This document shows positions 1 through 10,837 of a stretch of DNA of 64,000 nucleotides, piece after piece (positions within the stretch are counted from its first letter, which is position 1; each line of letters begins with the position of its first letter). This DNA is from Cryptomeria japonica (lineage: Eukaryota; Streptophyta; Pinopsida; Cupressales; Cupressaceae). The DNA lies in assembly GCF_030272615.1 (NCBI RefSeq), contig NC_081414.1:526857137-526921136 (forward strand). Reading direction: 5' to 3'. A program made the position numbers and the translations under genes. Below the pieces are notes generated by a model. The model was not told the DNA's origin and ran no database searches. It worked only from the letters and a program-made list of their open reading frames with translations.

Positions 1-1486
1 CTTTGAAGTTGCCAAGTTTCCAACCATGGATTGGATTGTGTTCTCATCAATATCTCTAGAAACAACTAAATCTTATAGGGCTTTATCCAGGACTGCCTTA
101 TGAGCTGGCGATATGTGCAATAACTCAAATAGTGAAATTTGGGTTGGAGTTCGTTTCAACTAATCCACCATATTGTAGTTGTTAGTCATTGAAGGGCAGT
201 TTGAAGGCACCCCTTGTAATGTGACCTTTGATCTTCTAGTGATGACAACACAATCTCTGCTTTTAGGATTCACTATGATTGTAGCTACCATTTCATCTCT
301 TGCACTTAGTGTGTTAATGGCATAGTCAAATGCGACATTCGTATAATTGGCAGTATTGTTTTGTGCATTAGAACTAGAAGCCTTTCCTTTGTCACGTTTG
401 ACGAAAGGATCTTTGAAAATGGTATGATCCGTGTTTGGTGCCTTATTGGTATCCACAGTAATGTCACCATGATCAATGAGATCTTGGATGAGTTTTTTCA
501 ATTTGTAGCAACTTGTTGTCTTGTGACCCTTATTACAGTGATACAAAAATCATTGTCATTCCACCAAGTGGGCTTAAATGGACTTGGTTCATATGGCCTA
601 GCTTCTGGTAAAGTTATGGCATTTCTCTGCATTAACTTTTTCAGTGTTGATTCAATAGGTTCTCTGAGGGGTGTAAAGTTTCTTCTGGGTGCGCCTATCC
701 TTGGTGGCCTTGGATTGTTTGACTATAGTGCATTAGTGTTGTTTGTCTAAGACTCTTTCTTATTGGCAAAATCAATTGGTCCTTGTAGAGATACTGCTAG
801 TTAAGCTCTGTTTACAACATGTGCGTCAACAACTCCATCGTTTGTGACATTTTTTATTCTAGACCAAAATTTTGGCCGTTCATTGTTTGTGTTGGTGGTG
901 GGTCCATTATCCTTGTGGTGTTTCAATGTCCCTTGTTCTAATAGGCCTCTCTCACATTTGATGCCTTTTTCTGTTATGTCTTTAAAATTGTGCAGGCATT
1001 GCATTTGTAATGGATATTTAATTGGAGGCACAATATTTTCATTGAAGATGTCTACTCCGCTTCAGGGATGTGACTAAGACATTTGCGATATAGGCCTCTC
1101 CATCTTTGCTTTGTTGCACATAAATCCATTAAGGTAATAGGAATATCTATGTTGAAGGCAAAGTTGGATATAAATAGCTCAACCAATTCTCCCCATGAAG
1201 TAATTTTGGGTAGAAGGTGTGAAAACCATTCCAATGTTGTCCCTCCAAGACTCTTGGAAAATAGTCTCATTAAGTATGTATCATTGTGAGCTACTTCAAT
1301 ACATGTCATGAAGAATTATCTGATATGATCTCGAGGATCCCCTTTCCCTTTATATTTGTCAAACTTTGGAGTTTCAAAATGTGGGGGAAATGGTGGCATG
1401 TATAATTTTATGTCAAAAGGATACAGATAGAGGTCCTCTATTGTGCAACTCCTTTTATCATGTGAGGCCTCACCTCGACTCAGTCT
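1..1486 (-). pseudogene. Ty3/gypsy gag (core and C-terminal part) running into protease region, decayed
   Basis: This is the capsid-precursor part of an LTR retrotransposon, read right to left and leaving the window at position 1. Around 1309-1052 is a retrotransposon-gag core (YLMRLFSKSLGGTTLEWF, then a SWGELVELF stretch), preceded by the linker KYKGKGDPRDHI. Around 546-460 is the compact H/C motif YHCNKGHKTTSCYKLKK followed by IQDLIDHG, a form common between gag and protease in plant gypsy elements. At 160-1 the frame continues with LKRTPTQISLFELL, a protease-proximal motif. Stops and frameshifts separate 1309-1052, 1031-801 and 546-160. The N-terminal half of the same gag lies at 9585-10409, separated by an inserted element. 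Family assignment is firm; lineage (Tat/Athila-like) is inferred. Confidence 0.8.
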
Positions 1487-4078
1487 GACATTCAATGGAT
1501 TTTATATTTAGACTATTATGGACACTTTATTTTGATGCATTTTGAGACTTAGAACTTATATGATTTCAGGATTTGGATAACATTGCTATGTTTTGATGAT
1601 TTACTTATATGCTTTATGAGATAGAACACTACATGATTGTTAGATAGGATGATATTGCAATGATAGATGTCGTTATTAAATTTGCAGGACTTTACTATGA
1701 TAATAGAACTATGATGTATGGTTGAGTTTATGTGAATTGGGATGAAATTGCTTATGTGAAATTGCTTGATAAAAGATGTATTTAATTTGTGTAGATGAAA
1801 ATTGTATGCAAGTGATGATGTGTATTGTTATTCCTTTGAATTATATTATATGTGGATATTTGGAAGTACTAATGTGTAAATTGAGATGCGTAGGAAAATT
1901 ACCATGTGACCATGGAAAATTACAGAGAACCAAACCTAGACTTATGTATGTTCGTAAGCCAGGGGTTGTCTATTTGGAGAGACAACACCCCGTTTGTGTT
2001 GTATTTTTATTCGTAACAGTATATGCTGCATGAGTGTTGAGTGTTATTTAAATTTAATGTGTAAAAACCACAAGAGACGATTTCATGTTTTAATTTGTAA
2101 AAGTGTTTTATTTGTGTCACTTGACACATGTGTGGATTTAAGTTTAAATGTTTTATTTTTGTCTCTTGGTGGGAAAGTGTTCAACTATAGTTTTTTTTCA
2201 AATAATATAACGTGTTGTCATAAATACCTTGGGAAAAGAATCTTTGGAGAGGTCAACATATGTTTGACCCGAAAATAAACTTTAGGGGGGTTTAAAATGG
2301 GTTAAATGAACACCTAGAGGTAGTTTAATAGGGTTTCCTAAAGCCCATAAGGTATACCTAAGGGTTAGGGGTAATTTTAGGCAAGTTTCTACTTTTAAGT
2401 GACCTTTTTGACACTTTAAAAATTGGCTTTTTTGAGTTGTTGGAAAAAAAAAAAACTGAAGTTTAAATCTAATTGAGATTTTTCCTATTCGAATGGGAGT
2501 CTTTTTCCCATTCTGCTTTACTTTCCTTTTTGGTTTTTAGAAACTTGTGAGAACTCAGAGAATGAGCTTCTTAAGCAAGAATTTGTGAATTTGAGGGTAA
2601 TCACCCACTCTCCATTTTTGGAGACAAGAGAATTTTTGAAAAGAAAAGAATAGTTTGGAATAGAAAATTTGACTAAGGGTAGAAGAAGAAGATCCATGGA
2701 TTGGGCAGCTCTTCCTCAAATATTATACTACCATTGGGCAGATTAAGGTTGGTTTGATTATTCTTTACAATGTCTATTTTCTTGTATGTGTTTGAGAGTA
2801 TGATTGGTGTAAGAAATCTGTGTTCTTGAATGTCTTGTTTTAGAATTTCATTTGGAATTTTTGCATTATGCTTTGTTGTGTTTTGGGAGTTTTCTCAAGA
2901 CCTCTTACTCTTGGGAGAGAGGAGGATCTTGTGGGTGGTAGCAGTGACAACCCTCGAGTGAGAGACTCTCGTTTGAGAGCGATCACAAGGGATCTTTGTG
3001 TGACCCTTGCTGCATGGCCTGTTTGTGCAATGGGGGTCATAAGGAGGGATATAAGGCTAGAATGCCTTTGGGGGGCATAAGGAATAAGGGGTTGAGATTT
3101 TTTATGTATTTATTGTGCCATGAGGTGGCTACTTATTTTCCCATACTTGCAGTTCTCCTCAGGGTATTGGTCCACTACCACCCTTAAAAAGGTCATCACC
3201 AAAGTGTGGTGCTATGTAGCCAAGTTGGGAGTGTGTCTGAATATCTGCGTGTGTATTTTTGTCTTCTATGTGTTTGCATGTTTGTTACCCGTCTAGGGCT
3301 TGGTTCTCCGAGCTCGGGGGTGGCTACCAGTTAGCCTAGGCTGGAAGGTGAGCACTCTGTGGTCATATTTGTGTTTCTATTATGCAGGAATGCCAGGAGA
3401 AAAGACTAGGAAAAGTGAAAGGTTACAGAAGAATATTGTTGAAGAAATTTTAAATTGATTTGCAGTTATTAGTTTTAAATTTGATAGGAGAAATACATCC
3501 TCATTCATAGAAATGAGAAGCAAGTTGTAATTTTGAAAATAGACATGAGATTTGTTGTTGTAGTCAAATAAAGAAATATCCTGTAAATTTGCAGAATATC
3601 GTTAGAGTTGTAAAAAGCTAGATATGCTTCTATTTTCTATTTAAAAAAAAAAAGAATTTGCTTTTGATTTGCATGTAATAGTTGTTGTTTTTTTGCAATA
3701 TAAAAATCAGTTTTGTTTAAATCTGAGTTCTTCTTTTTAGCTGAGAATCTATCTCCATTTTAATTGTAGAAAATCATGATTTGTATTTGCTGTTAACATG
3801 TAAATAAATTAGTTATTTTATTAGTTGAGAAATCAATGAATGTATATATTTCAGAAAAGTATAATATATTCCTAAAATAGTATTTCTTAAGTTCAAAAAA
3901 ATAATAATACTTCATAGAATTATGTTTCCTGTATACCCATAGATTACAATATAGTTCTGGAAATATATATATATCCATTAAAACGGACTTAATCCATATT
4001 TCCTTTCCTACAATGGTATATCAAAATCTTTCATGATTACGATGTTAGTTTAAGAAAAAGAATTAAAACTATTAGTCA

Positions 4079-4101
4079 TAAATAAATAAATAAATAAATA
4101 A

Positions 4102-4144
<43 letters not shown>
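4079..4144. repeat. Compound microsatellite (TAAA)n-(TA)n-(GA)n
   Basis: Three simple-sequence blocks follow each other directly: TAAA repeats, then TA repeats, then GA repeats. Confidence 0.95.
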
Positions 4145-4232
4145 TCATGGGTATATTTATATATATTTTATATAAAACATGCCATATAAATACCCTGCAA
4201 AACAAATGAAAATGTGAGCCTAAGTTTATTTA

Positions 4233-4234
<2 letters not shown>

Positions 4235-4324
<90 letters not shown>
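4235..4324. repeat. (AT)n microsatellite, left flank of nested insertion
   Basis: About 90 bp of pure AT dinucleotide repeat. It ends exactly where TGTAATGCCCC begins and resumes at 8423, so it was the target of the insertion at 4325-8422. Confidence 0.95.
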
Positions 4325-4327
<3 letters not shown>

Positions 4328-7300
4328 AATGCCCCGCCAGGAAACCCTGAAGGGAAAAGCCAAAATAACAAGAATAGAGTGCAAATTTTTTTTTTTTGAA
4401 GTTACAACACATAAGATGCAACAAGATATCAAAGATTCAGATTACATAGCGGAAGACATTAACAACAATCTCCTAAAGAGTTTCCCAACGAGATTACTTA
4501 AATTTCACAATTCATTTAGCTCACACAATTAATCCATTAAGCTGAATATCTTAATAACGAGATAAATCACGATCAGGATAATTTCTTTCAAAGATGGAAA
4601 TATAAATCACAAGCAAGATTCATCATTAAGATCCATTCCTAATACTCCTTCAAGCTTTTCATTTAAAATTACAAACCAAACATCTAACATTCTAATACAC
4701 TAGGATTTCATCATAACATAAGAGATCTTTCCAAGCATATTTAAATTCCTTAACGACAGCTGAGTATAATTCATTACTCTAAGTTACATTATTCCATATT
4801 CCAACTTATTGCATTAAAAGGTCGATTTCACACATGCATCACGATAAACCGCATCTCAACCAATTATGCATTCGATCCACATGGCATTCAAGGAAGAAAT
4901 GAATATAAGCATTAATATTTAATTCCAATTATCCACTTAACCATTTTACATAAATTAATCATACATGATAAGATGAATAAAGAGACATAAGAGAATGCAT
5001 CACATAACACCATAATGATCTCGGAGTTCACCCCTAAAGGGCTACATCTCCGGGTCTGCGCAACTGCAAGACCCCCTCTGATAAATAATAAGGTTAAGAA
5101 TACAAGAGGTTACACCAAGTACTATCTAGCCATCAAGGCGATACATAACAATATACAAACGACCACATCGGTCAATAAATACATAAACGATCCTTACAAG
5201 GAACAGGATCCAGCTGAACATAATCAAAGCTAATAACATAAAAGTCCATGAGAGCATCCATAAAACTGAACCATCACCACCCAAGGGTCTAACATGAAAC
5301 CGATACTCACAAGGGCAGCGACAAAGGACGACTCACAAAGGTACTCAAGACAGGACAAAATGACAACACCCTAGCGAACGTAGGGACAAGTGTCATCACA
5401 CAACCTGGTATGGATACCATGGCAAGTCTTCATAGGTCCCGGCCCATACACTGGTAACCCTGGCAACCTAATCCGAACTTCCGGCCCATCCAAGCCTCAT
5501 GTGGACCCACACATCCTCTCGTGAAGACAAGGAAGATGGTTTGCCATTTCAGGCCTTCTCACAGCATGTCGAATCTATGATAGCATTCATCCCATGTGTG
5601 AGGCACATTATCTTATTTAGAGTTTACATTCTAATCTACTTAGGTTATCACTTATTAGACTCACTTTCGACGGGTTACCCAGCAGCCACTTTGGGCGCGG
5701 CCCCCAATCGAAAGCCACTTTCCCATACGACACTAGACTAACTCAGACAAACTCAAACCAAGGAATACACATGGTCAGACGAACGGAGTTCAAGAAGGAG
5801 AAACAATCATCAGGTCAAATACGACTCACAGAAGAGGATATGACCAACTAAGACAACATCACAATACCATAGTCAACTCAAAATTCGAGGACTGAAACAG
5901 GTACCCCAAGTCATTTCATACGACAGGGTCCTATTTAAACAAAGCAAAACATGCCATTTCATAATTAAAGGCGAATACAGAATTAAAACTCGCAAGGCAA
6001 TAATCAGAAAAGACCATATATTTCCTCAATTTGATTTAATCATTAAACAACGATCAAGTTTTCTACAAGATCTAAAACAACTTACAGTCATCTACCTTAT
6101 CAAGGGATAAGTCATTCTTGGTTTTCTAACTCGTTAAAATTCAAACAACGAACAGGCAAACTAAGCCATAATGAGTTTTAACCAATTCATATTATTAAAA
6201 TTCAGACAATCATTAATCAATTAAAATAAGATATTTAATCTCCAATCCCAAACATCATTAACATACTGGTCTACAATCAATCTCTACAGATTCATGATTT
6301 CAATTCCAGTTACATAATACGGATTACGGAATATACAAATATAGAAAGAGAATCTAAATGGAGATAATCATTTCCAAGCACATCGTTTCAATTTCTAACG
6401 ATATTTATTTCGCTTACTTTTCAATTGCAAAACTTCACAGTTGTAGAACTTAATTAGAAAGGGTATCAAGTCGTGAAATGAAATTGGTTAATGATTAACC
6501 TATAACCCCATTATAAAATTAGTCAATACCAATTTAGCATTTAGCATGATATTCCACCTTTAATCCTAATTAAGAATGAATTAACACTAACATTAAAATA
6601 GTATTCAACATATTATAAACCCCTTTTTTTTTTGAATGGGAAAAAGATACATAAAACGAAAAAAACCCATTTATAACCACGATTTACCACAAAGGAAAAC
6701 GCGTTTAAAAACGCATAAGAAAACGCATTTTAAAAACTACATTGAAAACCACAAAAATGCATTTAAAATAAACTATGCCCTTTTTAAAAAAAAACGCATT
6801 GAAAAGAAAAGATAGCGAGGCGAGGGTTAGGGCTTCGCGGGCGGCGCTCGCAGGCGGCGCCCACGGTGGTGCCCGCAGGTGCCGCGGCGCCCTGCGGCCA
6901 CCGCCGTGGGCCGCAGCCCCAAACAAACTGTGACCACGAGCAAGGTAACGGGGAAGACGGTGGGGGGACGAGCGGGGAAGGGGAGGGGAGCGGGTGGAGC
7001 TCCGCTCCCCGCTCTCCCAAACCCCGACCCAAACCATGCTAAAAACGACGCACCCGCCCAGTGGGGCTTATTAAATTTTTCGCCCAGCCGACATAAATAA
7101 AAAAAAACGCCCAGCTCGAAAACAAGCATTAAAATCTACTTCGAACACACAGTTCGATATAAAAAAAAAACAAATGTTTTCATTTTCCCTTTACACACAG
7201 TCCGAACCAAGAACGGACGCACAGTTCAAAAAAAACATATTTTTTTATTTTTTTTCAAAAATACAGTTCGAAATCCCCAAAACGCCACACCCACTGAGAT

Positions 7301-8416
7301 TTCCAGAATTTCAATATACAGAATGAACAAATTCAACAAGAACGTGTTTGGGTATCTTATATTTTTTTTTTTAAACCCAAATGGAAAAACGATTCCTACC
7401 TGATCTCGCATTCCTGGCAAGATCTGACGAGGAATCCCAATCTCCAGCTCCCAAATCCTCCTTCGCCATCCAAAAATTTCCAAAATCATCTCCAAAATCT
7501 TTTCAACCAAAATCTCCTCCAAAATATCCCTCCCCTCCAAATTTCCCAAATTGGGTTATATGGAAGAGTTGACCCAAAATTTTCTATTTTTGGAATAAAA
7601 ACTTTTATTTAAAAATAATACTTAAAAATTAATCCTTTCTCACAAACACAACAAATAACTTGCCTTTTCAATTCAAAATTCGATTTCCTCAATCAATTAA
7701 ATTTAACCTTTCAAATTTCAGAATCCAACAGAATGCAATTACGTCTATTGCGATAAAATACAAAAAAATTTCTTTTTCAACAGCATATATAAAATGCATT
7801 AAATATTCCAAATCAATCATTAAATCAAATTTGCTTCCAATTTAAAATAGGCAATTCATTAACAACGAAAATCGCATAACGAATACCTGATTAATTTAAT
7901 CCATTAACCCTCAATGCACAAACGCATATATTTAATAAAGAAAATTACTAAGGACTAATTCATCAATTAACCAAACACACCAGGCATGCAAACCGAGAAG
8001 GTCAACCAAACAGACGACTCACAAACCCAAACAAGAAGGGATTACCAACGACGACTGACGATGCTCACTTGAGCACGACTAAGGTCGACTAGGGTCTTAC
8101 GACCACCTAATCCAACTCTAAGGATTAAAAAGGTATGCTCAAACCTGCAAAACCAGGTGACGACGAACCTCGCACTCATGCGACTTCGTACCTGAAATCT
8201 CCTACAACCAACGATCATACATGCATACATATATAAAATTAATGAAATCATTAGTCCGATACTAATACCACGAAATAGGGACACTGAATAACCTGCATAC
8301 AACTAGTGAGAAAACCACATCAATAGCTATGTGTTAATCAACATCTGACTATAACATAATATTACGATTAACTAATCAAGATTAAGCCAAGGTTAGAAAT
8401 AGACTAGGGTAGGGGT

Positions 8417-8422
<6 letters not shown>
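4325..8422. mobile_element. 4.1 kb solo-LTR-like element inserted in an (AT)n tract
   Basis: The unit starts TGTAATGCCCC and ends GGGGTACTACA, i.e. TG...CA with short inverted termini, and is flanked on both sides by TATAT inside an (AT)n tract, consistent with a 5-bp target duplication. There is no PBS, polypurine tract, gag or pol inside, so a solo LTR is the simplest reading; 4.1 kb would be very long for one. A strongly GC-rich, CpG-rich block lies at about 6822-7040 in an otherwise AT-rich sequence. The target duplication within a microsatellite is weak evidence on its own; the matched termini are the better support. Confidence 0.6.
6822..7040. other. CpG-rich GC block inside the 4.1 kb LTR-like unit
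   Basis: About 220 bp of very GC-rich sequence (GCGGGCGGCGCTCGC and similar) sits in an AT-rich background. Open frames run through it on both strands, as expected from composition, and none looks like a protein. It may be the promoter/enhancer part of the LTR; that is inference. Confidence 0.4.
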
Positions 8423-8447
<25 letters not shown>

Positions 8448-8550
8448 AAATTTAGCATAATGAGTTACTTTGTTTCTGTAAAAAAAATTTGCATGTAATA
8501 TTAACATTGGGAAATATATATAAATATATATATATATATAAATATATTTA
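8423..8550. repeat. (AT)n tracts flanking the nested insertion
   Basis: TATAT repeats at 8423-8447 and again at about 8515-8545. The first is the right-hand continuation of the tract at 4235-4324. Confidence 0.85.
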
Positions 8551-8615
8551 TAATATATATAAATTTTAAAAAACAAAATTTTAAAAAAAATAACAAAAAA
8601 AAAAGGGGCAGGGCC

Positions 8616-8836
8616 GAGTACTGTGCATCGCACAGTGAACGGCGGCAAGTCGCGCACTCTGCAATGCACAGTGGCCGGCGGAGCTGCGCAATGTGCAAAG
8701 CACAGTGGACGGCGGTGTCGCACACTGTGCAGTGCACAGTGGACGGCGAAGCCGCACACTGTGCGCTGCACAGTGGGCGGCAAGGCCGAACACTGTGCAG
8801 TGCACAGTGGGCGGCCATGGCCGAGCCGCCAGCATT
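8616..8836. repeat. 34-bp GC-rich tandem array with a dyad core, about six units
   Basis: The string CACAGTG recurs at 8631, 8667, 8701, 8735, 8769 and 8803, a period of 34 bp (36 in the first step). Each unit contains a near-perfect dyad, CACTGTGCAGTGCACAGTG, followed by a GGCGGC/GGACGGC block and a variable stretch of about 5 bp. Flanks are AT-rich. The array is open in several frames on both strands only because it is periodic and GC-rich. Confidence 0.85.
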
Positions 8837-8887
8837 GAAACCCCCGCCTCTCCTTGAATTCGCCCCTTCGCCATATACCCTCTCTTA

Positions 8888-8914
8888 GTTCAGCCCTGCA
8901 ACGCGGGGTTGAAC
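8888..8914. other. Small inverted repeat
   Basis: GTTCAGCCC and GGGGTTGAAC face each other across a short GC-rich loop. It could form a small hairpin; no function is evident. Confidence 0.3.
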
Positions 8915-9584
8915 AAAACAAAAATATATATATATCAAACCCTAGCCTGGGTAGGGCTAGGGTAATAAAATAAAATAAACTGTTTAACTCTTGTTTATAA
9001 ATAAATAAATAAATAAATCCCTAATTAGGGATTACATGAAAATTATTTTTAAAGTTGTGGAAAATCTATATTTAAAATTAGTTAGGGTTTTCAATTTAGA
9101 TAGACGTGGGAGTTTTAATTCCGATTAATTATTTTTTTTGAATAAACTATTTGTGAAGCCTTGATTAAATAGAAAGGGAAATTAATTCCTTGAAAACTAA
9201 ATTTGACTTTGGAAAAATAATTTTCCTCTTCAAATAATGTCATTAAGAAATTAATTTGACACTTTAATCCATTAAAATAAATTAATGATTTAAAATGGAA
9301 TTTAGACAATATGGCTTTATTGGAGATCAATTTTTATCTACGTCTACCATTTAAATGAGTTTAATAAATTAAACAAATGACTATATTTGATGAGAAAATA
9401 AATTAAAACATTTAGTTTTCCGCAAATAAATTTTAATTAAGTTTCGATACTTAGTTAGTATCAGAGTTAGTTCGATTTTTGTTATGGCCAACATGTTAAC
9501 ACATGTCGTGATAGCGAACTTTGTTAATTAACTAGTTGGTTTTTAAAAAAAAAATCATTCCGTTTTTGCCCTAATTTTTGGGCA

Positions 9585-10409
9585 TGACATATCATTACCT
9601 GCTTGCATACTGGCCATTTGCTTTTGAAGTTTCTCCATTTGTTGGGTCAGAAGCTCTATTTGGGTCAATGGTGTATTGACTTGATGAGTGTTTCCCACAA
9701 AAGGGATAGTATTTGAGTACCTTTGAGCTTGTTGAAATTTAGACAAACCAGGTAATTGTGCACCATAAGTTCCAGTAGGTGGTGTGAAGTATGTAAATTG
9801 TGGACTGGCATTTGGCTGAGCCAAGATAGTTGTCCCTTGATTCACATTCTAACTACTGTGGGTGGAGCTAACCAAAACTGCAGGTTGAGTTATATTTGCC
9901 AAGGTAGCATTGTGAGCCATTGGAGCTTGCAGCGTCATATTGGGCATTATCAGTTGTGTAAGATTGGTACTTGTTGATGCTATTGTTGACTGTGTTGAGG
10001 TTGTAGCCATATTGGCATTTTGAGATATACCTTGCGTTGATGTAGCAACAGTTGCCTGTGTCTGTGTTGCAACGGGCATTTGAGATATATTTTAATTTAA
10101 TGTCACACCTTGAGGCAATATCGTTGAAATGTCTACCCCTGGAGGTAACTTGGTTCCATTCTGGACTAAGAGAGCAAGACATATATCTCTATTATTATTA
10201 ATGAGAGCGTTGAGAATCATTAGTGTCACGATATCTTGTTGGGCTGCTTCCAACTCTTCCTTTGTCAAATTATGTTGTATTTCATCAATGGAAGGCATCC
10301 TGTTTGTGTTTTTTCACATTGTTGCAGGTGTGTGACCCTGTGTTTGTTGTTGTGTGGATAAATCCATATTCCATGTTGGGTTAACCAAGGGATAGTTGTT
10401 AGGATCCAT
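9585..10409 (-). pseudogene. Ty3/gypsy gag N-terminal half, decayed
   Basis: Read right to left, the frame starts at the ATG of MDPNNYPLVNPTW (about 10409). It continues through an acidic helical stretch (IDEIQHNLTKEELEAAQQD, near 10290), a low-complexity Thr/Ser/Ala/Gln-rich segment (10079-9849) and a short coiled-coil-like end (LTQQMEKLQKQMASMQ, near 9620) before the inserted element interrupts it. Stops occur near 10315, 10090 and 9848. It is the upstream half of the gag resumed at 1486; joining the two needs a small frameshift, so the copy was already decaying or decayed later. N-terminal gag regions diverge quickly, so the call rests on position and on the continuity with 1-1486. Confidence 0.6.
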
Positions 10410-10619
10410 TTGGTTTTTTGCCTTTTGAGCACACGTTAATGGCACGAATATTGTTTTGAAGTGATCTTGACTCTCTAAAATGTGTATGCAAGACTCGATT
10501 AAATGCAACTAGATATGTTTCCATGACTTCCTAAAAACTAAAGTGCAGACAATGCAATCTATGAACGATTCTAAAATTCGAACACAAGATTTTCAGCATA
10601 TTGCCGAAAAGCTTCAAAT

Positions 10620-10837
10620 TCTGCCTCTTCTTTGATTCAATTTTTGAGGTACATGTCTATTTGTACTGATTTCTGAACTTCTTCATCTATGACAGCTTAG
10701 ACTATGTCGTATTGGTCTTGATCAATTATTAATTCCTCAACAAGGATATTCAAAATGTCAATTATTTATAATTGAACGTTGTTTGGCCCAAGATTGGGTT
10801 GTTCAAATGGGAATTTATCATTTCCTTTTAGACCCAT
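10620..10837 (-). pseudogene. Decayed duplicate of the small ORF at 10989-11207
   Basis: Beginning at the ATG near 10837 the translation (MGLKGNDKFPFEQPNLGPNN...) parallels the ORF about 370 bp upstream but has several stops. The two copies form a diverged direct tandem duplication in the leader of the gypsy gag. Function unknown. Confidence 0.55.

Larger units (their letters stand above)
1491..9584. mobile_element. Large insertion (probable LTR or solo LTR) splitting a gypsy gag
   Basis: The gag reading stops at 1486 and resumes at 9585, and the six bases TGACAT occur on both edges (1486-1491 and 9585-9590), as expected for a 5-bp target duplication. On the minus strand the insert begins TGCCCAAAAATTAGGG. 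The inserted DNA has no recognisable coding sequence. With the nested 4.1 kb unit (4325-8422) removed about 4.0 kb remains: AT-rich spacer, microsatellites and the GC-rich 34-bp array near 8616. A TAGTATCAGAGTTAG string at about 9451 faintly resembles a tRNA-iMet primer site but is too weak to call. Length and lack of genes fit a long solo LTR; orientation is uncertain. Confidence 0.55.

Noticed and set aside
4168-4432. Several open frames of alternating Ile/Tyr
   Set aside because: They are translations of the (AT)n tract.
6705-7129. Overlapping long frames on both strands, Pro/Arg/Ala-rich
   Set aside because: Caused by the GC-rich block, which lacks stop codons in all frames; no protein-like pattern.
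8616-8836. CRISPR-like array of palindromic repeats
   Set aside because: Units are contiguous 34-bp satellites with only about 5 variable bases, in plant DNA without cas genes.
8418-8921. 167-codon minus frame through the 34-bp array
   Set aside because: Open only because the unit is periodic and GC-rich; composition is repetitive and includes an AT-repeat tail.
9440-9470. tRNA-iMet primer site at TAGTATCAGAGTTAG
   Set aside because: Two or more differences and no adjoining LTR end; not called.
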